From an uncultured Gammaproteobacteria bacterium (GTDB taxonomy: Bacteria; Pseudomonadota; Gammaproteobacteria; Arenicellales; Poriferihabitantaceae): a DNA stretch of 64,000 nucleotides. The notes beneath the pieces are model-generated. The model ran no database searches and was not told the origin of the DNA. It saw nothing but the letters and a program-made list of their open reading frames with translations. Positions 25,306 through 34,451 of this stretch are shown here, one piece after another (the first letter of the stretch is position 1; each line of letters starts with the position of its first letter). The position numbers and the translations under genes were made by a program. Location: contig CALKKV010000007.1 in assembly GCA_937992195.1 (NCBI GenBank), positions 133,896 through 197,895 on the forward strand, written 5' to 3'.

Positions 25306-25809
25306 TCAGTCATCGTGAGCTTGCAACAGTGCACGCACCTTTTCATGGCGCTCCCTATCAAACTCAGCGCTATTAGAAGTCGAGGTTCGAGAAGAAGATC
25401 TTTTTCGCCAGACTACGATAGAAAATACAGATATCAACAAAACTGCAGGAGACAACCATAGGAAAATCGTACTTCTATTGAAAGGTGGTCGATACATTAC
25501 GAACTCACCGTATCGCGAAACCATAAACTCGACGACATCATCGTAGGTCTTTCCATCGTTAATCAAGACTCTGACTTTTTTGCGAAGATCAATTGCAAGA
25601 TCGGCGTTGGAGTCAGCGAGATTCTGGTTTTGACAAACCAGACATCGCAGTTCATTGATCAGTCTCTTATATAGGGTTTGTTGATCAGCGTTTTCAAACT
25701 GCACAATCTCAACTTTAGAATATGCAACGTTGATTAGGGTACACATCAAAACGACTGAGACGATCAGGATCATTTTCGCAGAAATTTCCGTGGTGTACCG
25801 CTTTTCCAT
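25306..25809 (-). CDS. ccmH: Cytochrome c-type biogenesis protein CcmH
   Basis: CcmH is a membrane-anchored thiol protein that reduces the apocytochrome haem-binding disulfide. A signal/anchor segment (about 12-30) is followed by LRCLVCQNQNLADSNADLA with the reactive Cys56 and Cys59 of the LRCxxC motif, then a three-helix bundle (RKKVRVLINDGKTYDDVV, FMVSRYGEFVMYRPP), and a C-terminal transmembrane helix (about 114-133). At 167 residues this is the short CcmH form with no fused TPR half; that role is taken by the separate ccmI. It starts 4 bases after the ccmG stop. Confidence 0.94.
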   Translation of the reverse strand: MEKRYTTEISAKMILIVSVVLMCTLINVAYSKVEIVQFENADQQTLYKRLINELRCLVCQNQNLADSNADLAIDLRKKVRVLINDGKTYDDVVEFMVSRYGEFVMYRPPFNRSTIFLWLSPAVLLISVFSIVVWRKRSSSRTSTSNSAEFDRERHEKVRALLQAHDD

Positions 25810-25813
25810 GTTT

Positions 25814-26347
25814 TTAACCCGTTTTCGCGGTCGCTTGCAGAGCAGCGATGATTGGCTTTAACTTTTCATCCAGATCAGACTGCGTAACCGGGCCGATATG
25901 TTTGTATCGAATATTTCCATTTTGATCAATAACAAAGGTTTCGGGTACACCGTAGACACCATAGTCGATACCGACGTCTCCCAACTGATCAAATCCACTC
26001 GTGTCGTAAGGGTTTCCATTGCGTCCTAACCAGTTCAGTGCATCTTCTCGCCCATCTTTGTAATTCAATCCGACCAAATAAACTTCTCCAGCAAGCTGAC
26101 TGATAATCGGGTGTTCGTGCAAGCAAGCAACACACCATGACGCCCATACATTGAGAACCCACACTCTGCCGGAGAGGGAATCTCGGGTGACTTCGATATC
26201 TGGTTGATGCAGGGTAGCAAGTGAAAATTTTGGAGCAGGTTTATCAATCAATGCAGAGGGTATTTCTCGCGGATTTAAAGCCAATCCTTTCCAAAGTAAA
26301 ACAGAAACCGCAACAAAAATTACCAGAGGCCATATAAAACGATTCAT
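25814..26347 (-). CDS. ccmG: Thiol:disulfide interchange protein CcmG (DsbE)
   Basis: A membrane-anchored periplasmic thioredoxin that keeps CcmH and apocytochrome c cysteines reduced. An N-terminal anchor (about 4-20) precedes a thioredoxin fold with the active site WASWCVACLHEHP (Cys72, Cys75) and the conserved cis-proline in GVPETFVID. Length is 177. The redox pair is CVAC rather than the commoner CxPC-type of CcmG; WCxxC variants occur in the family, and both cysteines are present. It lies 11 bases after ccmF. Confidence 0.93.
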   Translation of the reverse strand: MNRFIWPLVIFVAVSVLLWKGLALNPREIPSALIDKPAPKFSLATLHQPDIEVTRDSLSGRVWVLNVWASWCVACLHEHPIISQLAGEVYLVGLNYKDGREDALNWLGRNGNPYDTSGFDQLGDVGIDYGVYGVPETFVIDQNGNIRYKHIGPVTQSDLDEKLKPIIAALQATAKTG

Positions 26348-26358
26348 CAGACTACCGA

Positions 26359-28323
26359 TTAAGCGGATTGCGCCACAACATCGGCTGCCGTTGCTTGTTT
26401 ACGCCGACGATATCGTTTGTCTGTCGCCGCCAACCCACCGCCAATTCCCATCAATATGCAGCCGAGCCAAATCCAGCGTATATAAGGTTTCAAATAAATC
26501 CTTACTGCCCAAGCGCCTTGGTTATCCAGTGGTTCCCCGAGGGCGACGTATAAATCCCGAGTCAGACTAGGGTCGATAGCTGCTTCGGTCATCGGATTTC
26601 GATCTACCAGATAAGTGCGTTTCTCAGGGGTGAGCAGCCCCAACTTGTCGTCACCTTTCCAGAGATCAAACTCTCCCAAACGTGAAACGTAATTTGGTCC
26701 TTCGTGATCCCTGACACCGCGGAATTGAAAACTATATTCACCCAATTCAAATCGTTCTCCTGGAGCCATGCGTAAATCCTTTTCGATGCTGAAAGTATTC
26801 ACCATACTGACACCGACAATAAATACACCGACACCAATATGGCCAAGCGCCATGCCGTATATCGATCTCGGGGTGGACTGCAGGCTTGATAGCCTTTTTC
26901 CACTCCGCGTTCGGTCCCAAATCCCCATGATCGAACTTGCGATAACCCAAAGACCAAGAGTGATACCGAGTGTCGACATTACACCAACAGAGGGCATTGG
27001 AAACTGCATCAGCAGTGCGACACAGACCGAGATAACAAAGAGGATAGCCTGAGGTTTAATGGTTCTAGTGACGTTGTCTTTTTTCCATCTGAATGTTGTA
27101 GCGATAGCCATTAATATCATTAAAGGGACGCCAATCAGAAAAAAGACAGTGTCGAAATAGGGAGGGCCTACGGATATTTTTTTGCCCGCTATTGCATCTA
27201 ATACAAGAGGGTAGAGTGTTCCAACCAGGACAACAAAACACAAAACACCCATAAAGATATTGTTAATTAGAATCGCTGTTTCTCTCGATACAAGTTCAAA
27301 ATGAACAAAGCTACGAATCTTTGGCGCTCTCCACGCGTATAACATGAGAGACCCGCCGACAACGATACACAGAAAGATTAGAATAAATAAGCCTCTTTCC
27401 GGATCAGTAGCAAATGCATGAACCGAAGTAAGAACGCCGGAGCGAACCAGAAATGTGCCAAGTAACGAAAGCGAGAATGCCAACACTGCAAGGAGAATAC
27501 TCCAGGCTTTAAACACACCGCGTTTTTCGGTTGCGGCTAGAGAGTGAATTAATGCGGTTCCGACTAACCAAGGCATAAAAGACGCATTTTCAACCGGATC
27601 CCAAAACCACCAGCCGCCCCAGCCAAGCTCATAGTAAGCCCACCATGAACCCAGGGCGATACCGATAGTCAAAAACATCCAGGCGATATTTGTCCAGGGG
27701 CGAGACCAGCGCGCCCAGGCAGCATCGAGGCGGCCGCCAATCATTGCCGCGATAGCGAAAGCAAAGGCAACAGAGAACCCTACGTAACCGATGTATAGCA
27801 TTGGTGGATGAATTGCCAGGCCAATGTCTTGCAGCAGTGGATTCAGGTCACGCCCTTCTAGGGGAGCAGGAAATACTCTTGCAAAAGGATTTGAGGTTAA
27901 CAATAAAAAGAGTAGGATGCCGACGCTCACCATTCCCATTATTGACAATACTCTTGCCGTCATAATTTCAGGCAGTTGTTTAGTGTACAACGCAACTGCA
28001 CCTGTCCATACCGCAAGAATAAGCATCCACAATAGTAAGGATCCTTCATGCCCACCCCAAACACCGGAGATTCTATATATCAGAGGTAGCTGGGTATTGG
28101 AGTGACCGGCGACATAGGACACAGAAAAGTCACTGTATAAAAATGACCAGGTCAAACAAGCGTATGAAACGCTAACCATTAGCAACATATTCAGCGATAG
28201 CGGTTTCGCCATCGCTACCCAGGTGCTAACGCCTCTTAAACTGCCGTATAGCGGCAGGATGCTTAGCAACAAAGCCAGTACCAGAGAGAGGATTAAGGCA
28301 AAATGACCTAGCTCAGGAATCAT
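26359..28323 (-). CDS. ccmF: Cytochrome c haem lyase subunit CcmF
   Basis: CcmF is a large polytopic membrane protein that ligates haem from holo-CcmE to apocytochrome c. The tryptophan-rich WWD haem-handling motif is present (WGGWWFWDPVENASFMPW), with many transmembrane helices along its length and the conserved periplasmic histidines (IHPPMLYIGYVGFS, and VHFEL further on). Its length of 654 residues is normal (E. coli 647). It starts 2 bases after ccmE and precedes ccmG by 11 bases. No truncation or frameshift is seen. Confidence 0.96.
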   Translation of the reverse strand: MIPELGHFALILSLVLALLLSILPLYGSLRGVSTWVAMAKPLSLNMLLMVSVSYACLTWSFLYSDFSVSYVAGHSNTQLPLIYRISGVWGGHEGSLLLWMLILAVWTGAVALYTKQLPEIMTARVLSIMGMVSVGILLFLLLTSNPFARVFPAPLEGRDLNPLLQDIGLAIHPPMLYIGYVGFSVAFAFAIAAMIGGRLDAAWARWSRPWTNIAWMFLTIGIALGSWWAYYELGWGGWWFWDPVENASFMPWLVGTALIHSLAATEKRGVFKAWSILLAVLAFSLSLLGTFLVRSGVLTSVHAFATDPERGLFILIFLCIVVGGSLMLYAWRAPKIRSFVHFELVSRETAILINNIFMGVLCFVVLVGTLYPLVLDAIAGKKISVGPPYFDTVFFLIGVPLMILMAIATTFRWKKDNVTRTIKPQAILFVISVCVALLMQFPMPSVGVMSTLGITLGLWVIASSIMGIWDRTRSGKRLSSLQSTPRSIYGMALGHIGVGVFIVGVSMVNTFSIEKDLRMAPGERFELGEYSFQFRGVRDHEGPNYVSRLGEFDLWKGDDKLGLLTPEKRTYLVDRNPMTEAAIDPSLTRDLYVALGEPLDNQGAWAVRIYLKPYIRWIWLGCILMGIGGGLAATDKRYRRRKQATAADVVAQSA

Positions 28324-28325
28324 AA

Positions 28326-28778
28326 TTATTGACCTGTAGAAGTTTGGTACTGCTTAGCATTTGCCTTCTTTAACGCGTCGCTGACTTCTGGTGGCATATA
28401 ATTTTCGTCATGCTTTGCCAGAACTTCACGGGCGACAAATACGCCATTTTCTATGCTCCCGGTGGTGACAATTCCTTGACCTTCGCGAAACAAGTCGGGG
28501 AGAATGCCTGCATATTGTACGGTAACAACCTCAGCGGTATCGGTAAGATCAAATGAAACATTAAGATCTGTTTGGCTGCGTTTCACACTACCGTCAACCA
28601 CCATACCTCCAAGCCGAAAGGTTGCACCTGAAGGTGCCTCACCTTGAGCAACCTCCGTTGGAGAAAAGAATAAATTGATATTGTCCTGCAAGGCAGTCAG
28701 TGTTAACGCCGCAGCAGCACTTACTCCTAGCACAAGCAGACCAACCAGCATCAATCTTTGTTTACGTTTTGGGGTCAT
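28326..28778 (-). CDS. ccmE: Cytochrome c maturation haem chaperone CcmE
   Basis: CcmE binds haem covalently and passes it to CcmF. A short cytoplasmic basic segment ([10 protein letters not shown]) and one transmembrane helix (about 9-30) anchor an OB-fold domain. The haem-attachment histidine and its neighbour tyrosine are in [12 protein letters not shown] (His123, Tyr127), matching E. coli His130 and Tyr134. Length is 150. It is 85 bases downstream of ccmD and 2 bases before ccmF. Confidence 0.96.
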   Translation of the reverse strand: MTPKRKQRLMLVGLLVLGVSAAAALTLTALQDNINLFFSPTEVAQGEAPSGATFRLGGMVVDGSVKRSQTDLNVSFDLTDTAEVVTVQYAGILPDLFREGQGIVTTGSIENGVFVAREVLAKHDENYMPPEVSDALKKANAKQYQTSTGQ

Positions 28779-28863
28779 AAATTTATGTGTTCGTGAATTC
28801 TTTCTTTGTTGTGATCTTCTGTCACAAAAGACAGTAGCTAATCTTAACCGAATGTTCTATGCG

Positions 28864-29076
28864 TCAACTGCTCTGGGAGAATTCGTCATCAGCTGACTTC
28901 AAGGTCGCAATAACTTTCTTTGTCTTGCCCCCATGATTTGTCTTTGAAAGATCTCTCAATAGCTTACGATGGCGATAGATAGGTGAAAAAAAAGCATAAA
29001 CGAAAGTAATACATACGATCGCGTAGCTCATCCAAATAAAATACGCGTGTCCGCCCATATGAAAAAATTCAGCCAT
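28864..29076 (-). CDS. ccmD: Haem exporter protein CcmD
   Basis: A small membrane protein (70 residues) that stabilises the CcmABC complex and helps release holo-CcmE. It has one transmembrane helix (about 10-31, with YFIWMSYAIVCITFVYAFF) followed by a basic cytoplasmic tail with RHRKLLRDL, the family pattern. Identification rests on size, topology and position: its start overlaps the end of ccmC by 8 bases and ccmE follows. The tail after RDLSKT is somewhat longer than usual. Confidence 0.88.
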   Translation of the reverse strand: MAEFFHMGGHAYFIWMSYAIVCITFVYAFFSPIYRHRKLLRDLSKTNHGGKTKKVIATLKSADDEFSQSS

Positions 29077-29857
29077 GGACCAGCTCCTTTACCCAGTTGG
29101 TTTTTCTCTCTAAATCTAACAGGCTCACCCGCAGTCTGTTTAGCACCGCAGCCGCGAAATAAAAGTTGAACGCTAGAAACATAATTAGCAATGGACTCAG
29201 CATACGGCTGTCGATAGTCGGACCATCCAGGCGAGTAACTGTAGATCCCTGATGAAGCGTGTTCCACCACTCCACAGAGAAATGAATAATGGGTAAGTTG
29301 ACAACGCCAACAATGGCAAGAATTGCAGACGCGCGAGCTGCTGTTCGGCGATCCTCAAATGCATCATGCAATGCGATAAAACCAATAAACAAAAATAGCA
29401 AAATCAGTTCGGAAGTCAGTCGGGCATCCCAGACCCAATAGGTCCCCCAGGTCGGTTTGCCCCAAAGTGATCCGGTGACCAATGCGCAAAAAGTAAATAA
29501 CGCGCCAAGCGGGGCGATCGATCGTGCCGTGATGTTCGCTACTTTCATACGCCAAACCAACCCAATCGCAGCAGCCACGGCCATCACAAAATAGCTGAAC
29601 ATGGAAAGCCAGGCTGAAGGAACATGAACAAAGATGATCCGGTAGCTATCGCCCATTTGATAGTCAGGTGGTGCAACAACCAGTCCTTGATATAGCCCAA
29701 TTAAAAACAAAACCCCGGCCACAACGCCAAATCTCGGCGCCCAATTGCTGGCAAATCTGTAGACCCATGCAGGAGATCCAAATCGATGAAACCAACGCCA
29801 TTTTCTGCCTTTGCTCGCAGAGTTTTTAGGTGCAGGTGGGGTTATCACTTGATTCAT
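29069..29857 (-). CDS. ccmC: Haem exporter membrane protein CcmC
   Basis: CcmC loads haem onto CcmE. It has six predicted transmembrane helices and the WWD-type periplasmic motif (WGTYWVWDARLTSELILL), with flanking histidines in HVPSAWLSM and FSVEWWNTLHQGST. Length is 262; a ~30-residue cytoplasmic N-terminal extension rich in basic residues precedes the first helix. Its end overlaps ccmD by 8 bases, while 113 bases with no feature separate it from ccmB upstream, an unusually wide gap within an otherwise tight cluster. Confidence 0.95.
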   Translation of the reverse strand: MNQVITPPAPKNSASKGRKWRWFHRFGSPAWVYRFASNWAPRFGVVAGVLFLIGLYQGLVVAPPDYQMGDSYRIIFVHVPSAWLSMFSYFVMAVAAAIGLVWRMKVANITARSIAPLGALFTFCALVTGSLWGKPTWGTYWVWDARLTSELILLFLFIGFIALHDAFEDRRTAARASAILAIVGVVNLPIIHFSVEWWNTLHQGSTVTRLDGPTIDSRMLSPLLIMFLAFNFYFAAAVLNRLRVSLLDLERKTNWVKELVHG

Positions 29858-29970
29858 GGACGTTTAATGAGATGCTCAATCTATGGACAGACGGTGGTCA
29901 TATTTTACTCGATATTCAAGAGACCCGAATAACCGTAACCAGTTCAAATTCAACGAAATTTAGCCAAACT

Positions 29971-30663
29971 TTAAGAAACGCTTACCCTCACGGCACTCGC
30001 ACTGGCAATTGGGCAAACCGCTAGAGAAAATAGGGAGAATGCCGCTAGTAGCATTAGATGCGCGCTATAAGGAAGTCCAAGTGCGGCTGCGTGAACCGCC
30101 CCGGTTCCAAAAATTAGTATCGGTACATATAAGGGTAGAACCAATAAACTCAATAAACTACCTGATTTTCTTATTCCAACTGTCAATCCGACCCCTACAG
30201 CGCCTAGTAAACTGAGCGCTGGCGTGCCGATCAACAAACTGAGCATCATCACCTTGATTCCAAGAGCCGATAATTGCATCAAAATGCCAAGTAGAGGAGA
30301 AATTATCAGCAGAGGGAGCCCTGTCACCAACCAATGGGCAACTGACTTAGCCAGAACCATCATCGAAAGAGGATGCGGGCCTAAAGCTAGCTGCTCCAGA
30401 GTCCCATCCTCATAATCAGGACGGAAAACACCGTCTAGAGCGAGAAGCGTCGCGAGTAATGCAGCAACCCAAATAATTCCAGGACCAAATTTTCCCAATA
30501 ATGTGGGATCAGGGGTGATAGAGAGTGGAAACAGGCTGACAACGATAATAAAAAACAACACTGGCAAAAGGATCTCTCCACGGCTGCGTAAACTGATGAG
30601 CAGATCTCTGCGCGCAATTGCAATCATTGCCTGGCCTAAACCTGTGCCTTGACTAGGCTGCAT
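29971..30663 (-). CDS. ccmB: Haem exporter membrane protein CcmB
   Basis: CcmB is the membrane subunit of the CcmAB(C) ATP-driven complex that frees holo-CcmE. It is highly hydrophobic with about six transmembrane helices. Diagnostic segments are RRDLLISLRSRGEILLPVLF near the N-terminus, the conserved FRPDYEDGTLEQLALGPHPL and the LGAVGVGLTVGIRKSG loop. Length is 230 (E. coli 220). Its start overlaps the end of ccmA by 11 bases. Confidence 0.94.
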   Translation of the reverse strand: MQPSQGTGLGQAMIAIARRDLLISLRSRGEILLPVLFFIIVVSLFPLSITPDPTLLGKFGPGIIWVAALLATLLALDGVFRPDYEDGTLEQLALGPHPLSMMVLAKSVAHWLVTGLPLLIISPLLGILMQLSALGIKVMMLSLLIGTPALSLLGAVGVGLTVGIRKSGSLLSLLVLPLYVPILIFGTGAVHAAALGLPYSAHLMLLAAFSLFSLAVCPIASASAVRVSVS

Positions 30664-31318
30664 CTGTTTGCCTCAAAGTGAGGATCAAGGTCCGGTCTCG
30701 GGCGAGCGCGAAAGTCTGGTGGCTGGTGAAAATGATAATACCGTTGCTCTCAATGTGTTCATTCATTTTCGCTGTTAGCTGCTCCGTCATTTCTTGATCC
30801 AGGGAGGTGGCGGGTTCATCCATAAGCCAAATTTGGGCTTTTGACAATAGAAGTCGCGAAATCGCAACCCGTTGCTGCTGCCCCGCGGATAGCTGTCGTA
30901 GTGGACGTTCCTCGGAAATACTGATGCCAAATTCGTTAAGAAGAGAAGAAACTGTCTGCCTTGAAACATCGCTATGTCCCGCGATTTGCGCGGCAAATAA
31001 TAGGTTCTCTATGGGTGAAAGATCAGCTTTTAAGCCTTGTTTATGGCCCAGATAGCTGATCGCGGCGCGATAGGCGGACAAGTCTGAATCGATTGGCTCA
31101 TTATTCCATTGAATACTGCCAGATATTGATTGTCCCAGCGTTGCAATGATTCGTAGCAAGGAGGTTTTACCAACACCATTGGCGCCAGCGATCTGCATCG
31201 CTTGACCGCTCACTACAGCAAAATCTAGACCCTCAAATAAGATATGGTACCCGCGTTCGCATGCAAGACCAGAGCCACTGAGTGTGGTGTCAGGAAAAAT
31301 TGAAGGTGCAGAAGCCAA
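30653..31318 (-). CDS. ccmA: Haem exporter ATP-binding protein CcmA
   Basis: The ABC ATPase of the CcmABCD complex. Walker A is GANGVGKTSLL, the signature is LRQLSAGQQQRVAISRLLLS, Walker B is IWLMDEPATSLD and the switch histidine is in FTSHQ. Length is 221, close to the family norm, with a short N-terminal extension before SGLACERG. It is the first gene of ccmABCDEFGHI, which is complete and in order. The divergent dinB begins 150 bases away, so the promoter must lie in that interval. Confidence 0.94.
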   Translation of the reverse strand: MASAPSIFPDTTLSGSGLACERGYHILFEGLDFAVVSGQAMQIAGANGVGKTSLLRIIATLGQSISGSIQWNNEPIDSDLSAYRAAISYLGHKQGLKADLSPIENLLFAAQIAGHSDVSRQTVSSLLNEFGISISEERPLRQLSAGQQQRVAISRLLLSKAQIWLMDEPATSLDQEMTEQLTAKMNEHIESNGIIIFTSHQTFALARDRTLILTLRQTDAA

Positions 31319-31394
31319 AATGAATCAAAAAATCAGGGAGTGTTCGAGTTTAGGTATTCGCGCGGCGACTAACAAGGTTTTATAGAATGAAAGC

Positions 31395-31422
31395 TTGACC
31401 CGAGGCATGATCGAAATACAAA
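31395..31422 (+). promoter_or_regulatory. Candidate promoter for dinB
   Basis: TTGACC (31395-31400) and TACAAA (31417-31422) are separated by 16 bases, with a predicted start near 31429 and a ~39-nt leader before the dinB ATG. No CTGT-N8-ACAG LexA box is visible in the 150-base divergent region. Spacing and hexamers are seen; use is inferred. Confidence 0.45.
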
Positions 31423-31467
31423 TCAGAATTCAGACTAAATTACGCCGCACAAGGTAAAGTTAGCGTC

Positions 31468-32664
31468 ATGATATTGCATATCGACATGGACGCATTCTAC
31501 GCATCTGTTGAAGAGCGTGAAGATCCAAGCCTGAAGGGGCGACCGTTAGTCGTAGGGGGTGCTGCGTCCGCTAGAGGCGTGGTTTCCGCCGCAAATTATG
31601 CGGCAAGGGTCTTTGGCGTTCGAAGCGCAATGCCAACAGCCAGAGCGCTTAGGTTATGTCCGGATTTGCTCGTCATTCCAACCCGTGGTGCCCTGTATCA
31701 AAAGGTGTCTCGAGACATCAGGGCTATTTTCCAGCGCTACACCCCGATAATCGAACCATTGTCGTTGGATGAGGCGTTTCTCGATGTCAGTGGCTCCGAA
31801 AAGCTCTATGGCACTTCAGAACAGATCGGGTTGCGCATCAAGCATGAAATTCGGCAGGAACTCAATTTGGTGGCATCGGTGGGTGTGGCTCCAAATAAAT
31901 TTCTGGCAAAACTGGCCAGCGATCAAGATAAACCTGATGGATTTACGGTGGTTCAACCAGAAGAAGTTCAAGGGTTTCTTGACCCCTTGCCAGTACAGAG
32001 AATATGGGGAGTGGGCAAAGTTGCCCAAGAAAAGCTGAATCAATTGGGCATATTGACGGTTTCTGATTTACGAAGGCAGTCGGAATCTCAGCTTGAGTCC
32101 GCATTTGGACAAACTGGTAGAAAATTGTGGGCGCTTTGTCAGGGGAAGGACAACAGAGTGGTTGTGACGGATTCCGAAGCCAAGTCGATTTCCCATGAAA
32201 CCACCTTTGACCAAGACACCGAGAACCTAGACATGGTCGAATCAGTCACGCTTTCATTGCTCGAAACCGTTTGCTTCCGCTTGAGAGAATCGGAACTCAA
32301 AGCAAAAACGGTTAACTTAAAAGTTCGTTATCACGATTTTTCCACGGTAACTCGATCGCGAACACTGGATTTTTCTACCGATAGTACCCAGATAATCTGG
32401 CGTACAGCGAAAGCGTTGATCGGTGAAACCCTTGGGAGGAAGCAGTTTGCAGTTAGGCTGATAGGAGCGGGAGTCTCCAATTTTGACGACGGTAATGAAA
32501 ACCAGATCCAAGGCCAGGAGGACCTGTTTCATCGACTTAAACCAGACATATCCAGTGAGCCGGTGGCAAGCAAAGACACTCAACTGGATGCCTTGTCAGA
32601 CGAAATTAGACGTCGATATGGTAAAAATAAGATTCGTAGAGGAAAATCCCTCCCTAAAGAATAA
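31468..32664 (+). CDS. dinB: DNA polymerase IV (Y family)
   Basis: DinB is an error-prone translesion polymerase. The N-terminus MILHIDMDAFYASVE holds metal-binding Asp6 and Asp8, and the second acidic pair is in PLSLDEAFLDV. The steric-gate region (YAARVFGVRSAMP), helix-hairpin-helix segment (IWGVGKVAQEKLNQLGI) and little-finger domain follow. A C-terminal segment GQEDLF resembles the QxxLF beta-clamp-binding peptide, followed by ~40 residues ending in a basic tail. Length, 398, is longer than E. coli DinB (351). AAGG about 11 bases upstream of the ATG is a weak ribosome-binding site. It is divergent from ccmA. Confidence 0.95.
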   Translation: MILHIDMDAFYASVEEREDPSLKGRPLVVGGAASARGVVSAANYAARVFGVRSAMPTARALRLCPDLLVIPTRGALYQKVSRDIRAIFQRYTPIIEPLSLDEAFLDVSGSEKLYGTSEQIGLRIKHEIRQELNLVASVGVAPNKFLAKLASDQDKPDGFTVVQPEEVQGFLDPLPVQRIWGVGKVAQEKLNQLGILTVSDLRRQSESQLESAFGQTGRKLWALCQGKDNRVVVTDSEAKSISHETTFDQDTENLDMVESVTLSLLETVCFRLRESELKAKTVNLKVRYHDFSTVTRSRTLDFSTDSTQIIWRTAKALIGETLGRKQFAVRLIGAGVSNFDDGNENQIQGQEDLFHRLKPDISSEPVASKDTQLDALSDEIRRRYGKNKIRRGKSLPKE

Positions 32665-33104
32665 AGAGCGCGGCTAAAGTTGCGGTTAAGAAGGTGGTCT
32701 GACTCCCATGCTCTTTGCTGCTAAATAGTTAAAAATGTTACGGTTTTGTCACAACAAAGCAGTTGTGTCGCCGCTCAGTATCACTATAAAATCCTTGTGA
32801 TCCTGACGATTTCAGCCGTTTTTTTGGAAGTTTCCAGGGATCTATAACGTGTTGAAATTAGTACAATAATTAATGAGAGGACTAAGACGCGCATCCGGGT
32901 AGAAAATACCTGGAGAGGAGTCGTGAGATAGAACGTGAGGAGTTTTATTCGGACATCTGGAAGGAGATCGGTCAATGTCATTGTTGTATTGATGGCAGGG
33001 CTGAAAGCAAAACAATAAATACACGATTAATCTAGATTTGTCCCCGTTCTTTAATTCAATTCTGATGCTGGATAGATTAAGTAACGCGCCCTTGATCAGG
33101 GTAG
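32665..33104. other. 440-base gap: no gene, one candidate promoter
   Basis: Only short frames are present on both strands. A promoter-like pair is listed separately at 32763-32790. A near-palindrome CCCTTGATCAGGG lies at about 33089-33101, directly before the GTG of the next gene. The remaining sequence has nothing I can identify. A transcript from the candidate promoter would carry a leader of about 310 nt. Confidence 0.5.
32763..32790 (+). promoter_or_regulatory. Candidate sigma-70 promoter in the dinB-OMP gap
   Basis: TTGTGT (32763-32768) and TATAAA (32785-32790) with a 16-base spacer face the outer-membrane protein gene. The start would be near 32797, leaving a ~310-nt leader. The hexamers are good but not perfect; activity is inferred. 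Confidence 0.4.
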
Positions 33105-34451
33105 GTGCGAGCTTTTAATTTGAAACCAGTGTTCCACTCTTCGCGGTCTTTGTTAAATTGTGTCTGGGCGCTCTTTGCCTTCGCAATTTTTATACCTGTA
33201 TATCCTGTTCTGTCATCTGAGCTCGTCATTGCGCAAGGGGAGGGCATAGATCAAATCGAAATCGAAGGAAATGCGAAAACAAGTCAGGATGTTATTAAAC
33301 GCGAGTTAGTGATCGGCGCGGGGGATGAATACGATGCTATACAAATAGAAACATCGCGACAGAACATAATGGATCTTGGATTATTTCACTCGGTCAAAGC
33401 GCGAAGTGAAATGACTCCAGAAGGTGTGGAAGTTACCTTTATTGTCGACGAAAAACGGTTTTGGTATGTAGTACCTGTTTTTAGTCGAGGAAGTGATGGA
33501 GACATCACTTGGGGCGCCAGGCTGCAGATGGATAACTTGTTTGGTAAGAACAATGAATTAACTGTTCGAGCAAAGAGAAAGGACCTCCAAGATACTGATA
33601 TTCAAACGCAGGAATCTTTGGAAATTGCCTACCGCTACCCTCGTATCTTCGGTTCTCAATATGACTTCAATGTAAATTTAGAATATGACGAGGCCGATAT
33701 TGAGGAAGAAAGAATTAACCTGCAGGGAGACTATCTTCGAGAAAAAGTATCCTGGGGTTTTAGTTTGTCAAAATGGATTACTACAACGGGACCAAGCAAG
33801 GGTTTAAGGGCCTCGTTGGGGTTACGGGTAGAAGATTTCGACCATACATTCCTGCGTGGTGATCCGAACCTGTTTTCAGACGTAACGGTAAACTCTATCG
33901 TATTCGGACTAGAAGATATTGATGTTGAAGATAGAGGGCTGTATCGAAGTGGACGACATTACGGTCTTAAAACTGAGTTTGCGAATGAAGTGATTGGGTC
34001 CGATATTACACACACATCCCACAATCTCTTCTACCGTCAATACAAACCGCTTGACCCAAAAACAAGAACAAATCTTAATCTTCAAATTCAGTTTGGAACG
34101 ATTACAGAGTCAGTATTTGGAGACCCCACATTCAGTATTACCAGCGGTAGTACCGTTCGAGGATACGCACGTGACAGTATTGAGGGAAATACTTTTTACT
34201 ATGCAAACATTGAATTCCTCCGCGGCGTGCCGAACAAAGAAACCCTTCGTGCCGCTGCTTTTATTGATTTTGGTGATGCGTTTGAAAGTGTTTCTGACTT
34301 CACTTTGGGCAACCCCAAGTTTGGTATTGGGGTGGGGCTCAGATGGAAGATTCGGAGTTTTGTACGAACGGATCTTCGCGTTGATCTCGCCCACGGTCTG
34401 GGCAATGAAGGTGAAACTCGAATATACGCTGGGACTCGAGCGACCTTCTAG
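33105..34451 (+). CDS. Outer-membrane beta-barrel protein with one POTRA domain (BamA/D15-like)
   Basis: A 448-residue protein with a signal peptide (hydrophobic stretch to about residue 37). A single POTRA domain follows at about 43-125 (IDQIEIEGNAKTSQDVIKRE, ETSRQNIMDLGLF, GVEVTFIVDEK), then an Omp85-type barrel of alternating polar and hydrophobic strands. It ends in Phe (GTRATF), the outer-membrane sorting signal. BamA has five POTRAs and ~800 residues and TamA three; this is shorter than both and resembles the D15 half of patatin-D15 proteins without a patatin domain. The substrate is unknown. The start is uncertain: GTG at 33105 is preceded by AGGG only 3 bases away, and TTG 33120 or GTG 33129 are alternatives. 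Confidence 0.82.
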   Translation: MRAFNLKPVFHSSRSLLNCVWALFAFAIFIPVYPVLSSELVIAQGEGIDQIEIEGNAKTSQDVIKRELVIGAGDEYDAIQIETSRQNIMDLGLFHSVKARSEMTPEGVEVTFIVDEKRFWYVVPVFSRGSDGDITWGARLQMDNLFGKNNELTVRAKRKDLQDTDIQTQESLEIAYRYPRIFGSQYDFNVNLEYDEADIEEERINLQGDYLREKVSWGFSLSKWITTTGPSKGLRASLGLRVEDFDHTFLRGDPNLFSDVTVNSIVFGLEDIDVEDRGLYRSGRHYGLKTEFANEVIGSDITHTSHNLFYRQYKPLDPKTRTNLNLQIQFGTITESVFGDPTFSITSGSTVRGYARDSIEGNTFYYANIEFLRGVPNKETLRAAAFIDFGDAFESVSDFTLGNPKFGIGVGLRWKIRSFVRTDLRVDLAHGLGNEGETRIYAGTRATF

